Of a stretch of 64,000 nucleotides of DNA, positions 35,749 to 44,781 are shown piece by piece. The notes beneath the pieces were generated by a model that had not been told where the DNA came from, did not search any database, and worked only from the letters and a program-made list of their open reading frames with translations. The stretch covers positions 10,300-74,299 of the forward strand of contig CBFHWY010000004.1 in assembly GCA_965659675.1 (NCBI GenBank), given 5' to 3'. How positions within the stretch are numbered: the first letter of the stretch is position 1; each line of letters opens with the position of its first letter. This stretch comes from CBFHWY01 sp965659675. Lineage in GTDB: Bacteria; Bacteroidota; Bacteroidia; Flavobacteriales_G; Salibacteraceae. The translations under genes and the position numbers were made by a program.

Positions 35749-36580
35749 ACTTGCTGCTTACGTTAAATGGATACTTAAGGCTCTCTTCCTGCTCCACTTT
35801 CATGTAGGTGATATTCAACTTCATCAGCTTATCTGAAACCACATTATAGAGAATCTCATGCGGAAAAAGTTGCCCATTAAAGTCCTTGAAATTGCTGTAC
35901 TTTACAAAGATCGATTTGTTATTCTTGGTCTCTTTGGCAAATAGCTTTTGAAGACGATAGTTGGACGGGTTATAATAAAGAGAATAGGAGATGCGAAAGT
36001 CTTCTCCTTCTTCATCCACGTCGATCAACTCCTCTTCGATCTGGGTGACCTTCATTTCCTTCACATCTTTGAACTTTTTGCTCGTATTGATAATGTAATT
36101 CTGTTTATTACTCCTTAACCTGAGCTTTCCATCCAAGAGCGAAGAACTATTGCCAAGGATCAGATCCTGTAAGGTGTAAAAGTTAAAATCCGTTTGGAAA
36201 TTGAGGTTCAGAACCTGGAAATCGCCGGTATAGAATTTCTTTTCCTTTCTGTCAAGGATCTTTACGGAATCAGGCGTTAGGAGAAGCCTGGCAACTTCTA
36301 CCCTATAATACGTAGCGGATATCCATATGATGCTATCCTGCTTCATTCGGATATACATCTTAAAGGAGTCTGACAGCTTATCAGTTTTAAAGGCTACGTT
36401 CGTTTTGATACTTAGCATCTGTCCCTTGTACTCACTCTGCCTTACCTGCTGAACCAGTTTGGATATCTTCTTTCTCTTATTCAGATTGGTGAACTGCGTG
36501 GCATCTTTCTGGCTTTTACAGGAAAAGATGAGTATTGGTACTAGCGCAATGACAAGGATATGTGAGATACGTTTAATCAA
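35729..36580 (-). CDS. DUF4292 family lipoprotein
   Basis: 283 residues with a lipoprotein signal (ALVPILIFSCKSQ; lipid cysteine about 21). The rest is beta-rich (KMYIRMKQDSIIWISATY, EVARLLLTPDSVKILDR), the pattern of DUF4292. This family is confined mostly to Bacteroidota and has been compared with LolA/LolB-like lipoprotein carriers, but I cannot confirm that here. It overlaps both flanking genes, so it is made together with the TPR lipoprotein and the EnvC-like protein. Confidence 0.8.
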   Translation of the reverse strand: MIKRISHILVIALVPILIFSCKSQKDATQFTNLNKRKKISKLVQQVRQSEYKGQMLSIKTNVAFKTDKLSDSFKMYIRMKQDSIIWISATYYRVEVARLLLTPDSVKILDRKEKKFYTGDFQVLNLNFQTDFNFYTLQDLILGNSSSLLDGKLRLRSNKQNYIINTSKKFKDVKEMKVTQIEEELIDVDEEGEDFRISYSLYYNPSNYRLQKLFAKETKNNKSIFVKYSNFKDFNGQLFPHEILYNVVSDKLMKLNITYMKVEQEESLKYPFNVSSKYEKVVY

Positions 36581-38285
36581 GCTTTCCTGTTTCTATTTTG
36601 CGACCGAGTTCCTCGCTAGTTTGACCTTTTGCTTTAGCCTTTTTCCAGTACTCAAGCGCTTTTTCTGAGTTTCCCAATTTATACAGAACATCTGCGTAGT
36701 GCTCAAGGATCTCACCAGAATTATCGCCCCCATTTTGCAGGGCGAACTCAAGCTTTTCTTTGGCCTCCTGGTATTTTCCCTGCTGAAAAAGAACCCAGGC
36801 ATGAGTGTCTAGATAGGTTGAAGAATTCGGCTCCATATTCACGCACTTTTTCGACATCTGATAAGCCTTGTCGAGTTTCTCTTTTCGCAGTGATAGGAAA
36901 TAACTGTAGTTATTGAGGACATAGGCATTCTTTTCATCGAGTTCAAGGGCAGAATCATATGCCTTATCACTTTTCTCATACTGTTCGGTGAAATGGTAAC
37001 AGTCTCCCAGACTAGAGTGAAATTGAACTGCCATCGACTTGTTCAGTATAGCCATGGGCAAGCCAGTTTCAAGGTCTTTGATCGCCTCCTGATATTCCTT
37101 GAGTTGAATATGTCCAATGGCTTTGAGGTAGAAAAAAAGTGGCTGATTGGGAAAAAGGTCGGTAGCCTCTTTTGCATGTTTTATCATTTCGGGATAATCT
37201 TCTAACTCAGAGTCGATAAGAATGAGCTGATTCCAAATGGCAAAACGATTTTTGTCTAAAGCAAGCGCCTTCTCATAAGATGCTCTTGCCTCTTTGAGCT
37301 GTTTGTCGCGATATTTAAAGTCACCCATCATCGCGTGCGCTTTTGGATCATCTGGATGCACTTCAATTACAATATCGTTGAGTTCTTCTGCTTGCCGGTT
37401 TAACTCCTGGTCTGTGTTTGAAAGGGCAAAAAACCTCAAGAGATATCTGATCTTGGTGTCGATATCCAGGTCTGAGTTTCCAAAAGCTTTCTTTAGCGCT
37501 TCATATGATTTGTCTTTTTCGCCCACTTCAGAATAATATTCAGATAGTGAAAGTTGGACGTATGGATTGTTCGGATTTTTCTTCTCGAGCCGTTTAAAGG
37601 TCTCAATTGCCATCTCCTTATTTCCGTCTTTCTTATATAATTCTGCCAGTATGGCGAGGTATTTTGTCTCATCTGGAAAAACCTCGATCAGCTTTTGCAT
37701 TTCAAGCACAGCCTTATCTACATCGTTGCGTTCAAGGTGAATCTTTTGTTTTTGAATGCTCACCTCTTCGGTCACTCCATAAGCCTCTTCAATGGCATCG
37801 TATTTTTTTAAGGCTTCCTTAAAATCTCCATCTGCCATATACATCATCGCAGCTTGCCTTTTCCATTCCAGGTTGTATGGAAATTGAAGGATGAGTGACT
37901 CATAAACCTCTGCTGCTTTCTTATAATCTCCAGCAGAAGAATGCATCTCTGCCAGTTCGAGTTTGTACCACTTGTTTTGAGGGTCGAGCTCTACTGCTTT
38001 GCTCAAATGATTGATCGCCACGATGGTTTGGCCTATATAATATTCGAGTCTTGCCGCTTCGTATAAACTAGCTGCGTGGTTGGGGTTCAATAAAAGACAG
38101 CGACGAAACAGTCGCAAGGCCTCTTCATTATTCCCTATGATCTTCTCTCTGTTTGCCCTTAAAAACTCAGCTTTAAGCTCCAACTCTTGCGCCTCACTTA
38201 GCTCCATTGGCAAGCTCGCCAGCTCTTTGGATGAAGAGCAAGACAGCGCAATTAAGGCGATCGCTATGGCATAAAGGAATTTCAA
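36573..38285 (-). CDS. TPR repeat lipoprotein
   Basis: 570 residues: lipoprotein signal (IAIALIALSCSSSKE; cysteine about 16) followed by about a dozen tetratricopeptide repeats covering most of the protein (for example NEEALRLFRRCLLLNPNHAA and EKSDKAYDSALELDEKNAYV). It is a probable periplasmic or outer-membrane scaffold for protein complexes. It overlaps the nucleotidyltransferase gene by 4 bases and the DUF4292 gene by 8, which implies a fixed partnership in envelope assembly; the clients are unknown. Confidence 0.87.
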   Translation of the reverse strand: MKFLYAIAIALIALSCSSSKELASLPMELSEAQELELKAEFLRANREKIIGNNEEALRLFRRCLLLNPNHAASLYEAARLEYYIGQTIVAINHLSKAVELDPQNKWYKLELAEMHSSAGDYKKAAEVYESLILQFPYNLEWKRQAAMMYMADGDFKEALKKYDAIEEAYGVTEEVSIQKQKIHLERNDVDKAVLEMQKLIEVFPDETKYLAILAELYKKDGNKEMAIETFKRLEKKNPNNPYVQLSLSEYYSEVGEKDKSYEALKKAFGNSDLDIDTKIRYLLRFFALSNTDQELNRQAEELNDIVIEVHPDDPKAHAMMGDFKYRDKQLKEARASYEKALALDKNRFAIWNQLILIDSELEDYPEMIKHAKEATDLFPNQPLFFYLKAIGHIQLKEYQEAIKDLETGLPMAILNKSMAVQFHSSLGDCYHFTEQYEKSDKAYDSALELDEKNAYVLNNYSYFLSLRKEKLDKAYQMSKKCVNMEPNSSTYLDTHAWVLFQQGKYQEAKEKLEFALQNGGDNSGEILEHYADVLYKLGNSEKALEYWKKAKAKGQTSEELGRKIETGKLD

Positions 38286-39280
38286 TATTCTATCTTACTA
38301 TAATCGCTAATGCTTAGATCAAGAGCCCTGCCATGAATTGCCGCATGATGACCCACCATTGAATTGGCCAATATGCACGACTCCAGCGTGGTGTCTTTTT
38401 GAATGATGGAAGACGCTAGTCTTGAATTTTCGATCGTACTATTATCACCAATAGAAACGTGAGGACCAATGACTGAGTTTGTGATCTTAACATTCTTTCC
38501 AATAAAACATGGCTCGATGATCACGGAATTGTTGGTGATGAGGTCTTCAGAGATTTGATTTCCAAGGTGGTGAAGTACTCTTTCATTGCTGTAAACCGTG
38601 GCGTTTTTATTTCCGCAATCCAGCCACTCCTCTACTTTTCCTGTTTTGAATACCACACCGTCATTCATCATATTTCGCAAAGCATCTGGAAGTTGATACT
38701 CTCCTCCTTTAATGATGTCGTTGTCTATAAGGTATTGAAGCTCATTTCTCAATCTGGCGCCATCTTTAAAATAATAGATACCGATCATGGCAAGGTCTGA
38801 AACAAATTCCTGAGGCTTTTCCACAAAATCTGTGATGGCCATTTGCTCATTCAATTTCACCACGCCAAATGCAGAAGGGTCTTCAACACTTTTTACCCAC
38901 AGTATTCCGTCTGCTTCAGGGTCAAACTCAAAACTCCCTTTAAACAGTGTATCTGCAAACGCCACAATGACCTTACCCTCGAGGCTTTCCTTTGCGCAGA
39001 GAATAGCATGTGCTGTTCCCAATGCTTCCTCCTGGTGGTAGATGCTTCCTTTTGCTCCAAGATCTTCTGCTACTTTGATCAGGTCCTTTTCGACCTCATC
39101 TCCGAAGTCTCCGATGATAAAGGCAATTTCTTCAACATCATCCTGAGAGATCTCAGTAATGTCTTCTACTAACCTTTGAACAATGGTCTTTCCTGCAACA
39201 TGAATAAGAGGTTTAGGAATTGTAAGCGTATGGGGTCTCATGCGCTTTCCCATTCCCGCCATGGGTACTATGATCTTCAT
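38282..39280 (-). CDS. Sugar-phosphate nucleotidyltransferase with left-handed beta-helix C-terminus
   Basis: 332 residues. The N-terminal nucleotidyltransferase domain shows the signature MAGMGKRMRPHTLTIPKPL at residues 8-26. The C-terminal part (about 240-332) has hexapeptide-like repeats (IGPHVSIGDNSTIENSRL). It makes an NDP-sugar, probably dTDP-glucose or GDP-mannose type, for surface polysaccharides; the sugar is not determined. First gene of a minus-strand operon of overlapping genes reaching 34531. A TAACTTTG -7 box (39306-39299) lies 18 bases upstream. Confidence 0.87.
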   Translation of the reverse strand: MKIIVPMAGMGKRMRPHTLTIPKPLIHVAGKTIVQRLVEDITEISQDDVEEIAFIIGDFGDEVEKDLIKVAEDLGAKGSIYHQEEALGTAHAILCAKESLEGKVIVAFADTLFKGSFEFDPEADGILWVKSVEDPSAFGVVKLNEQMAITDFVEKPQEFVSDLAMIGIYYFKDGARLRNELQYLIDNDIIKGGEYQLPDALRNMMNDGVVFKTGKVEEWLDCGNKNATVYSNERVLHHLGNQISEDLITNNSVIIEPCFIGKNVKITNSVIGPHVSIGDNSTIENSRLASSIIQKDTTLESCILANSMVGHHAAIHGRALDLSISDYSKIEY

Positions 39281-39298
39281 AGGATTGCTTTTGATTCA

Positions 39299-39306
39299 CA
39301 AAGTTA
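39299..39306 (-). promoter_or_regulatory. -7 box TAACTTTG of the envelope operon
   Basis: TAnnTTTG match on the minus strand, 18 bases before the ATG at 39280. Confidence 0.5.
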
Positions 39307-39385
39307 GCTTTATGGATGGGCTGGATTAAAAAGTTTCTGATTCATTTCCAATACCATTTGTGAATAATGGTGGAGTTCAAAAACT

Positions 39386-39393
39386 TACTTTTG
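39386..39393 (+). promoter_or_regulatory. -7 box TACTTTTG of glyS; predicted leaderless start
   Basis: TAnnTTTG match ending only 5 bases before the ATG at 39399. With transcription expected to begin a few bases after the box, the mRNA would have almost no 5' leader. Confidence 0.55.
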
Positions 39394-39398
39394 CGGCC

Positions 39399-40937
39399 AT
39401 GAGCAAACAGGAAGATACACTGAAAAAGGTTGTTTCGCACGCCAAGGAGTATGGCTTCATCTTTCCATCGTCGGAGATATACGATGGCTTATCTGCAACA
39501 TACGACTATGGGCAGCTTGGGGTTGAGTTAAAAAACAACATCAAAGACTACTGGTGGCGTGCTATGGTGCACCTTCATGAAAACATTGTGGGTCTTGATT
39601 CAGCCATATTCATGCACCCTAAGGTTTGGAAAGCATCCGGACATGTTGATGCCTTTAACGACCCGATGATCGACAATAAGGATTCCAAAAAAAGGTATCG
39701 TGCCGACGTCCTACTTGAAGATCACATTGAGAAGATCCGTCAGAAGATCTCTAAGGAGATCAAAAAGGCGGCGAAGCGCTTTGGTGGATCTTTTGAGGAA
39801 TCTATGTTCCTGGAAACAAACCCACGAGTTAAAAAATATCAAGATCAGATCAAGTATATCCAGGACCGACTCAAAAAACATCTCGATGAAGAGGATCTTG
39901 AATCCCTGAAGCAACTCATTGAAGAACTCGGTATTGCCGACCCTGTATCTGGCTCAAAGAATTGGACAGAAGTGCGTCAGTTCAACCTAATGTTCTCAAC
40001 AGAACTAGGTTCTTTGGCTGAAGATTCAAATCAGGTTTACTTAAGACCCGAAACTGCTCAGGGCATCTTCGTTAACTTTCTGAATGTATACAAAAGCGGG
40101 CGAATGAAGGTTCCTTTTGGGATTGCTCAAATTGGTAAAGCTTTCAGAAATGAGATCATCGCCCGACAGTTCATTTTCAGAATGAGAGAGTTTGAACAGA
40201 TGGAGATGCAGTTTTTTGTAAAACCTGGAGAAGAGCTCAAATGGTACGAATACTGGAAGGAAAAAAGAATGAAATGGCATGCTTCCATGGGAATTGGTGA
40301 TGAACGCTATCGCATTCATGATCATCTAAAACTCGCCCATTATGCAAACTCGGCCTGCGACATTGAATTCGACTTTCCAATGGGTTTTAAAGAACTTGAA
40401 GGGGTGCATTCCAGAACAGACTTTGACCTGAAGCAGCACGAAGATTTCAGTGGAAAGAAGTTGCAGTATTTCGATCCCGAAGATGAAAGTTCATATGTGC
40501 CTTATGTGGTTGAAACCAGCATCGGTTTAGATAGAACTGTTCTCGCCCTTCTCAGCACACTGGAGGACGAACAATTGGAAGATGGCTCAACGCGACTTGT
40601 AATGAAGCTTCCGGCTTTTCTTGCGCCCATCAAACTCGCCGTTCTGCCTCTTCTGAAGAAAGACGGACTCCCTGAGTTAGCTAAAGAGATCGTGAATGAC
40701 CTGAAGCTTGACTTCAATACGCAGTATGACGAAAAAGATTCCATTGGTAGAAGATACCGACGTCACGATGCCATCGGCACCCCTTTCGCAGTTACTGTGG
40801 ATCATCAATCACTCGAGGATCAAACGGTAACCATTCGTGAAAGAGATAGTATGGAGCAAAAACGTGTTGCCATCAGCGAACTGCGAACAGTAGTGAATGA
40901 GAAAGTGAGCATGCACGAGGTGCTCAGAGCGCTCTGA
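39399..40937 (+). CDS. glyS: Glycyl-tRNA synthetase (single-chain, alpha2 type)
   Basis: 512 residues of the class II, eukaryote-like dimeric GlyRS. Motif 2 region (GKAFRNEIIARQFIFRMREF) is near residue 248 and motif 3 (ETSIGLDRTVLALL) near 375, with a C-terminal anticodon-binding domain. It attaches glycine to tRNA-Gly. The ATG at 39399 is chosen since it directly follows a -7 box; the ORF extension to 39360 lies upstream of that box. A helical insertion near 95-180 is highly charged (KKAAKRFGGSFEE). Confidence 0.94.
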   Translation: MSKQEDTLKKVVSHAKEYGFIFPSSEIYDGLSATYDYGQLGVELKNNIKDYWWRAMVHLHENIVGLDSAIFMHPKVWKASGHVDAFNDPMIDNKDSKKRYRADVLLEDHIEKIRQKISKEIKKAAKRFGGSFEESMFLETNPRVKKYQDQIKYIQDRLKKHLDEEDLESLKQLIEELGIADPVSGSKNWTEVRQFNLMFSTELGSLAEDSNQVYLRPETAQGIFVNFLNVYKSGRMKVPFGIAQIGKAFRNEIIARQFIFRMREFEQMEMQFFVKPGEELKWYEYWKEKRMKWHASMGIGDERYRIHDHLKLAHYANSACDIEFDFPMGFKELEGVHSRTDFDLKQHEDFSGKKLQYFDPEDESSYVPYVVETSIGLDRTVLALLSTLEDEQLEDGSTRLVMKLPAFLAPIKLAVLPLLKKDGLPELAKEIVNDLKLDFNTQYDEKDSIGRRYRRHDAIGTPFAVTVDHQSLEDQTVTIRERDSMEQKRVAISELRTVVNEKVSMHEVLRAL

Positions 40938-40943
40938 TCTTTG

Positions 40944-41507
40944 TTATTTGTTGTTGTAGGCAGACATCACCTGTCCAACTGGAATGCTTACAAATGCTTT
41001 TGCCGTATCAGAAGCAATTTTAATGCGCTCTTTAAGCACTTGCTTTTCTTCATCGCTCCATTCTGAAAGCACATAATTTACTTGTTCGCCCGGTTTGAAC
41101 TCCTTTCCGATTCCAAATCGCAAGCGCGCATATTTTTGAGTATTCAGGGTCTCGTTGATATGCCTAAGCCCGTTGTGTCCTCCGTCACTTCCTTTGGTTC
41201 TCAATCGTTGTTTGCCATATGGTAGCGCCAGGTCATCCGTGATAATAAGCATGCGATCAAGCGGGATTTTCTCCTTTTCAAGCCAGTAGTTGACTGCTTT
41301 TCCACTCAAGTTCATGTAGGTTGAAGGCTTGAGCAATAGGAGTGTTCGTCCTTTATGTTTCATTCTGGCAATAGCGCCATATCGCTCATCATCAAAAAAA
41401 ATGCTGGACTCATCCGCGAGATGGTCCAGCACCTTAAATCCAATATTATGACGGGTATTTAGGTATTCATCCCCAATGTTGCCTAAGCCAACGATGAGGT
41501 ACTTCAC
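40944..41507 (-). CDS. pth: Peptidyl-tRNA hydrolase
   Basis: 187 residues. The signature of bacterial Pth is clear: LIVGLGNIGDEYLNTRHNIGF (family pattern, residues 4-24), with catalytic His20 in TRHNIG, then LLLLKPSTYMNLSGKAV and ITDDLALPYGK. It recycles peptidyl-tRNAs released from stalled ribosomes. Cotranscribed with rplY (4-base gap) and prs, an order known in many bacteria. Confidence 0.97.
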   Translation of the reverse strand: MKYLIVGLGNIGDEYLNTRHNIGFKVLDHLADESSIFFDDERYGAIARMKHKGRTLLLLKPSTYMNLSGKAVNYWLEKEKIPLDRMLIITDDLALPYGKQRLRTKGSDGGHNGLRHINETLNTQKYARLRFGIGKEFKPGEQVNYVLSEWSDEEKQVLKERIKIASDTAKAFVSIPVGQVMSAYNNK

Positions 41508-41511
41508 CTAA

Positions 41512-42186
41512 TTAAGAGTTTGCTTCCTCTGGAGCAGCTTCTTTTTGAGCTTCTCCGTCACCACCTTCGGCAGATCCTTCTGCGCCTTCTGCACCTTCAG
41601 CTCCCTCTTCTCCTTCTTCGTCTTCAAGCTCATCCTCAATGGCACCCCTTGCAGCTTTGATAGCCACTACTGGTTGATCTTGTGGGCCTAGAAGTTTACA
41701 TCCTTTGATCTTGATCTCTCCTACCTTGACGGAGTCACCAATTTTCATGTCTGAGATATCCAATTCAATAGCTTCTGGGATATCAGCTACCAAACCTTCA
41801 AGCTTCATTTTTCTTCTATGCTTTCTCAGCGTTCCTCCGTTGAGCACTCCTCTTGCCTGACCATTTAGCCTAACAGGGATATGAACAACAACTGTTTTTC
41901 CTTCCTGGGCAATGAGGAAGTCAGCATGTGTCACCTTATCTGAAATGGGGTGAAACTGTAGATCCTGAATGATGCACTTGTGGGTAGTACCATCAACATC
42001 TAATTCAATCAAAAATGTCTCTGGTGTGTAGAGTACTTTTTGAAACTGTCTTTCATCCATTGTGAGGTGCAGTACCTCTTCTCCTCCATAAAGCACACAT
42101 GGAACCATTCCAGCCTTACGCAATTGTTTTGCGCTGCTTGTTCCTTTTTCCTTTCTGGTACTTGCTGATAATTGAATCGTATTCAT
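41512..42186 (-). CDS. rplY: 50S ribosomal protein L25/general stress protein Ctc
   Basis: 224 residues: an N-terminal L25 domain (about 1-90) that binds 5S rRNA, a TL5-like C-terminal beta domain (about 95-190), and a long acidic tail rich in Glu, Gly and Ala (repeated GAEGAEGAEG). The tail is low-complexity and encoded by short tandem repeats near 41560-41610, so its length may vary between strains. It lies between prs (18-base gap) and pth. Confidence 0.95.
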   Translation of the reverse strand: MNTIQLSASTRKEKGTSSAKQLRKAGMVPCVLYGGEEVLHLTMDERQFQKVLYTPETFLIELDVDGTTHKCIIQDLQFHPISDKVTHADFLIAQEGKTVVVHIPVRLNGQARGVLNGGTLRKHRRKMKLEGLVADIPEAIELDISDMKIGDSVKVGEIKIKGCKLLGPQDQPVVAIKAARGAIEDELEDEEGEEGAEGAEGAEGSAEGGDGEAQKEAAPEEANS

Positions 42187-42204
42187 CGCTTTGTCAATAT
42201 TAAC

Positions 42205-43137
42205 TTAAATGATAAAGTGGGAACTAATGGATCTTCCGGCAACAATATTGGTCATTACCTCTCCAAATAGTTCTCCAACAGACAACACTTTTATTTTTTC
42301 GCTTTTCTCTTTGAGTGGGATAGTGTCCGTCACTACCAACTCTGTTAATTGAGATTTTTCAATTCTTTCATAGGCTGGGCCCGATAAGACTGGATGTGTA
42401 CAATATGCCTTAACAGACTTTGCCCCGTGTTCCATCATCATATCTGCTGCCTTAGTGAGTGTTCCAGCCGTATCAATGATATCATCTACCAGAACAACAT
42501 CTTTGCCTTCAACATCACCAATTACGGTCATGTTAGCCACTTCGTTGGCTTTTTTTCTTTGCTTGTAACAAATCGCCAATCCCGTATCCAAATACTTTGC
42601 ATAGGCATTTGCCCTCTTTGTTCCGCCTGTGTCTGGTGCAGCCATTACCAGGTTAGAATTGTCTTGCTTTTCGAGATGAGGAAGGAAGATCGAAGACGCA
42701 TAAAGGTGATCCACCGGTACTTCAAAGAATCCCTGGATCTGGTCAGCGTGAAGATCCATGGTCATGATCCTGGTCACTCCAGCAGCAGTAAGCAGATTGG
42801 CAACAAGTTTTGATCCGATCGCTACCCTGGGCTTATCTTTTCTATCCTGTCGCGCAAAACCGAAATAAGGGATCACCGCAACAATTTGTTTAGCTGAAGC
42901 CCTTTTTACTGCATCCACCATAAGGAGGAGTTCAAAAAGATTTTCAGTAGGGGGCATGGTGGATTGAACAAGAAAGACCGTATCACCTCGTACGGTCTCC
43001 TCTACTGACGGCTGAAACTCACCATCACTGAACCTCAACAGGCTTACCTTGCCCAGTGATTTGCCGAATTCATCAGCCATCTTTTGAGCCAGTTCCTTGG
43101 AAGCTGATCCCGAGAATATTTTTGCTTGTCCTTGCAT
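42205..43137 (-). CDS. prs: Ribose-phosphate pyrophosphokinase
   Basis: 310 residues. Visible are the N-terminal KIFSGSASKELA, flexible-loop FARQDRKDKPR, the PRPP-binding motif VVLVDDIIDTAGTL near residue 215 and the MDLHADQIQGFF block. It makes PRPP for nucleotides, histidine and tryptophan. The ATG at 43137 follows a canonical promoter; an upstream opening to 43185 would start inside that promoter. AGGAGG touches the ATG with no spacer, too close to act as a normal ribosome-binding site. Confidence 0.97.
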   Translation of the reverse strand: MQGQAKIFSGSASKELAQKMADEFGKSLGKVSLLRFSDGEFQPSVEETVRGDTVFLVQSTMPPTENLFELLLMVDAVKRASAKQIVAVIPYFGFARQDRKDKPRVAIGSKLVANLLTAAGVTRIMTMDLHADQIQGFFEVPVDHLYASSIFLPHLEKQDNSNLVMAAPDTGGTKRANAYAKYLDTGLAICYKQRKKANEVANMTVIGDVEGKDVVLVDDIIDTAGTLTKAADMMMEHGAKSVKAYCTHPVLSGPAYERIEKSQLTELVVTDTIPLKEKSEKIKVLSVGELFGEVMTNIVAGRSISSHFII

Positions 43138-43155
43138 CCTCCTAAAAAAGGACTG

Positions 43156-43186
43156 CAAATGTAACATTAATAGTAAAGTAGGCAAA
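43156..43186 (-). promoter_or_regulatory. Canonical Bacteroidota promoter of prs-rplY-pth
   Basis: On the minus strand, TTTG (43186-43183), 19 bases, then TACATTTG (43163-43156), 18 bases before the prs ATG. This matches TTTG-N19-21-TAnnTTTG and is the clearest promoter in the window. Confidence 0.78.
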
Positions 43187-43231
43187 AAGAAATCACTTGA
43201 AAATCAAGCACGTTAACTGCATAATAATTCA

Positions 43232-43264
43232 TTTGATGGAATCATATGGCTTTTCGTACTTTTG
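43232..43264 (+). promoter_or_regulatory. Bacteroidota promoter of the PKD lipoprotein gene
   Basis: TTTG (43232-43235), 21 bases, TACTTTTG (43257-43264), then 17 bases to the ATG at 43282. It supports that ATG over the opening at 43246. Confidence 0.68.
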
Positions 43265-43281
43265 CACGACTTCAAATCATT

Positions 43282-44223
43282 ATGAGGGCAGTCTCGATCA
43301 TATTAATATCCGTAAGCTTATTCTTCTTAGGTGCCTGCAAGAAAGCGCCGAAGTCGAAGTTTGAGCTCACCAAGAAGAAAGCCGGACTAGTTGACTTCAA
43401 CAACATCAGTGTAGGGGTGGTAGATGAGTACATTTGGCTCTTTGGAGATGGCGATTCAAGTCAGCTCGTATCTCCAAGTCATCGCTATAATGCTCCCGGC
43501 ACTTACACGGTTACGTTAATTGCGATCAACGATGCCGGCGAAGGACAATCCAGTCAAAGTGTAACCATTGATGCAGGAGAAAAAGAAGACCTGAGTGGTC
43601 ATCCTACTTTTGTTGATGCAGACGCTTATCTTATTGCCAGAAATGTATATTCCTTCAGCTTAGACTCTCCATTGGTATATTTTGATGTTCGTGGTGAGGC
43701 GCTAGGTGCATTTTACGACACCACAAACTTTTTCATTCCGGTCGGAGTAGTTTCATCCAATGGTCAGAGGTTAAACTCACTCGACAACAATACTTATCGT
43801 TTCATTTCTCCAGACAGTAGTTTTTATTTTGGACAACTCACAAACTGGCGTGCAGACGGAAACGAACAGTTCCCGCTTATCATAGAAGCCTACAATAGTC
43901 CTTTTCCAAGCTTAAGTGCCATTCAGGAAAACCCTACTATTGATCGAACTCAGGACTACATCCTCTCCTTAAGCAGCCCGGTTTCAAATGCTGACTCTGT
44001 TTTATGGCAAATTCTGGATAGGGATGATAATTTATTGATCGAGTCAAGCACAGAACCAATACTTGGATCTTTTCAGTTTAGTTCAGCAAGTTTGGATACC
44101 TTAACAGCGGGTCCGGCAAAAGTTAGGGTGCTGGGTTATAACTTTGAATCGAGGATCATCGATGAGAAAAAGATCTATTTCATTAACGAGTCAACTGTGG
44201 AAGCAGAAGTTACGATCGAGTAG
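43282..44223 (+). CDS. PKD domain lipoprotein
   Basis: 313 residues. Lipoprotein signal (SVSLFFLGACKK; cysteine about 19), then a PKD domain near 30-100 (WLFGDGDSSQLVSPSHRYN), followed by about 200 residues of beta-rich sequence without a recognised family. Likely exposed on the outer membrane and involved in protein or glycan contacts. Its 3' end overlaps the next gene's probable start by about 60 bases. Confidence 0.8.
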   Translation: MRAVSIILISVSLFFLGACKKAPKSKFELTKKKAGLVDFNNISVGVVDEYIWLFGDGDSSQLVSPSHRYNAPGTYTVTLIAINDAGEGQSSQSVTIDAGEKEDLSGHPTFVDADAYLIARNVYSFSLDSPLVYFDVRGEALGAFYDTTNFFIPVGVVSSNGQRLNSLDNNTYRFISPDSSFYFGQLTNWRADGNEQFPLIIEAYNSPFPSLSAIQENPTIDRTQDYILSLSSPVSNADSVLWQILDRDDNLLIESSTEPILGSFQFSSASLDTLTAGPAKVRVLGYNFESRIIDEKKIYFINESTVEAEVTIE

Positions 44224-44686
44224 CCTTTTATTTCTGCTCTTACTGCTCTGTTCTGGCCTTTTTTCTCAGAACCTACTGATCATTGATCATCCCACGAAAA
44301 AACACAGACTTCGCTTTCGTGAGAATAATCAGATAAGTATCCTTACTACAGACGGAGTTTACACCTCAGGGATCATCAGCTCTGTTAGGGATTCATCCAT
44401 ACTTGTTGGCAAGCATAAGGTCGAGTTAGCAGATATCTCCTATGTTATTGTGGAGCGTCGTATCCTACAAATATTCTCAAGTGCCTTTAAAGCTGCTGGC
44501 GTTGCGTACCTGGGGCTCGATGTTTTTAATGCGATCACAAATGGCGACCGCCCGATCATCAGTACCTACACCGTGGCGGGTCCTGCCCTGGTATTCGCCG
44601 GAGGCCTGCTTATGGGAGCGTTTTCCAGTAAGAAGTACGGCCCACCAAAAGGTCACAGACTTCGCATACTTGACACATCACCTTGA
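44162..44686 (+). CDS. Hypothetical exported membrane-associated protein
   Basis: 174 residues from the ATG at 44162. A basic N-terminus and hydrophobic stretch (SSLLFLLLLLCSGLFSQN) look like a signal peptide with a long n-region. A small beta domain follows (ISILTTDGVYTSGIISSVRD), then two hydrophobic segments (near 110-160). No known family is recognised. The small beta domain resembles in pattern those of the proteins at 54817 and 55466. The 62-base overlap with the upstream gene makes the start uncertain; no other ATG precedes the signal peptide. Confidence 0.55.
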   Translation: MRKRSISLTSQLWKQKLRSSSLLFLLLLLCSGLFSQNLLIIDHPTKKHRLRFRENNQISILTTDGVYTSGIISSVRDSSILVGKHKVELADISYVIVERRILQIFSSAFKAAGVAYLGLDVFNAITNGDRPIISTYTVAGPALVFAGGLLMGAFSSKKYGPPKGHRLRILDTSP

Positions 44687-44750
44687 TTAACTGGTGATTA
44701 TGGCCATTATATATCCCCTTGCAATAGAAGTGAAAAGATTGAAAAATATC

Positions 44751-44758
44751 TACATTTG
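44751..44758 (+). promoter_or_regulatory. -7 box TACATTTG of gdhA
   Basis: TAnnTTTG match 23 bases before the gdhA ATG at 44782, followed by GCGCC as at several other starts in the window. Confidence 0.6.
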
Positions 44759-44781
44759 CGCCAGATTTGTTAGACAAGCTA

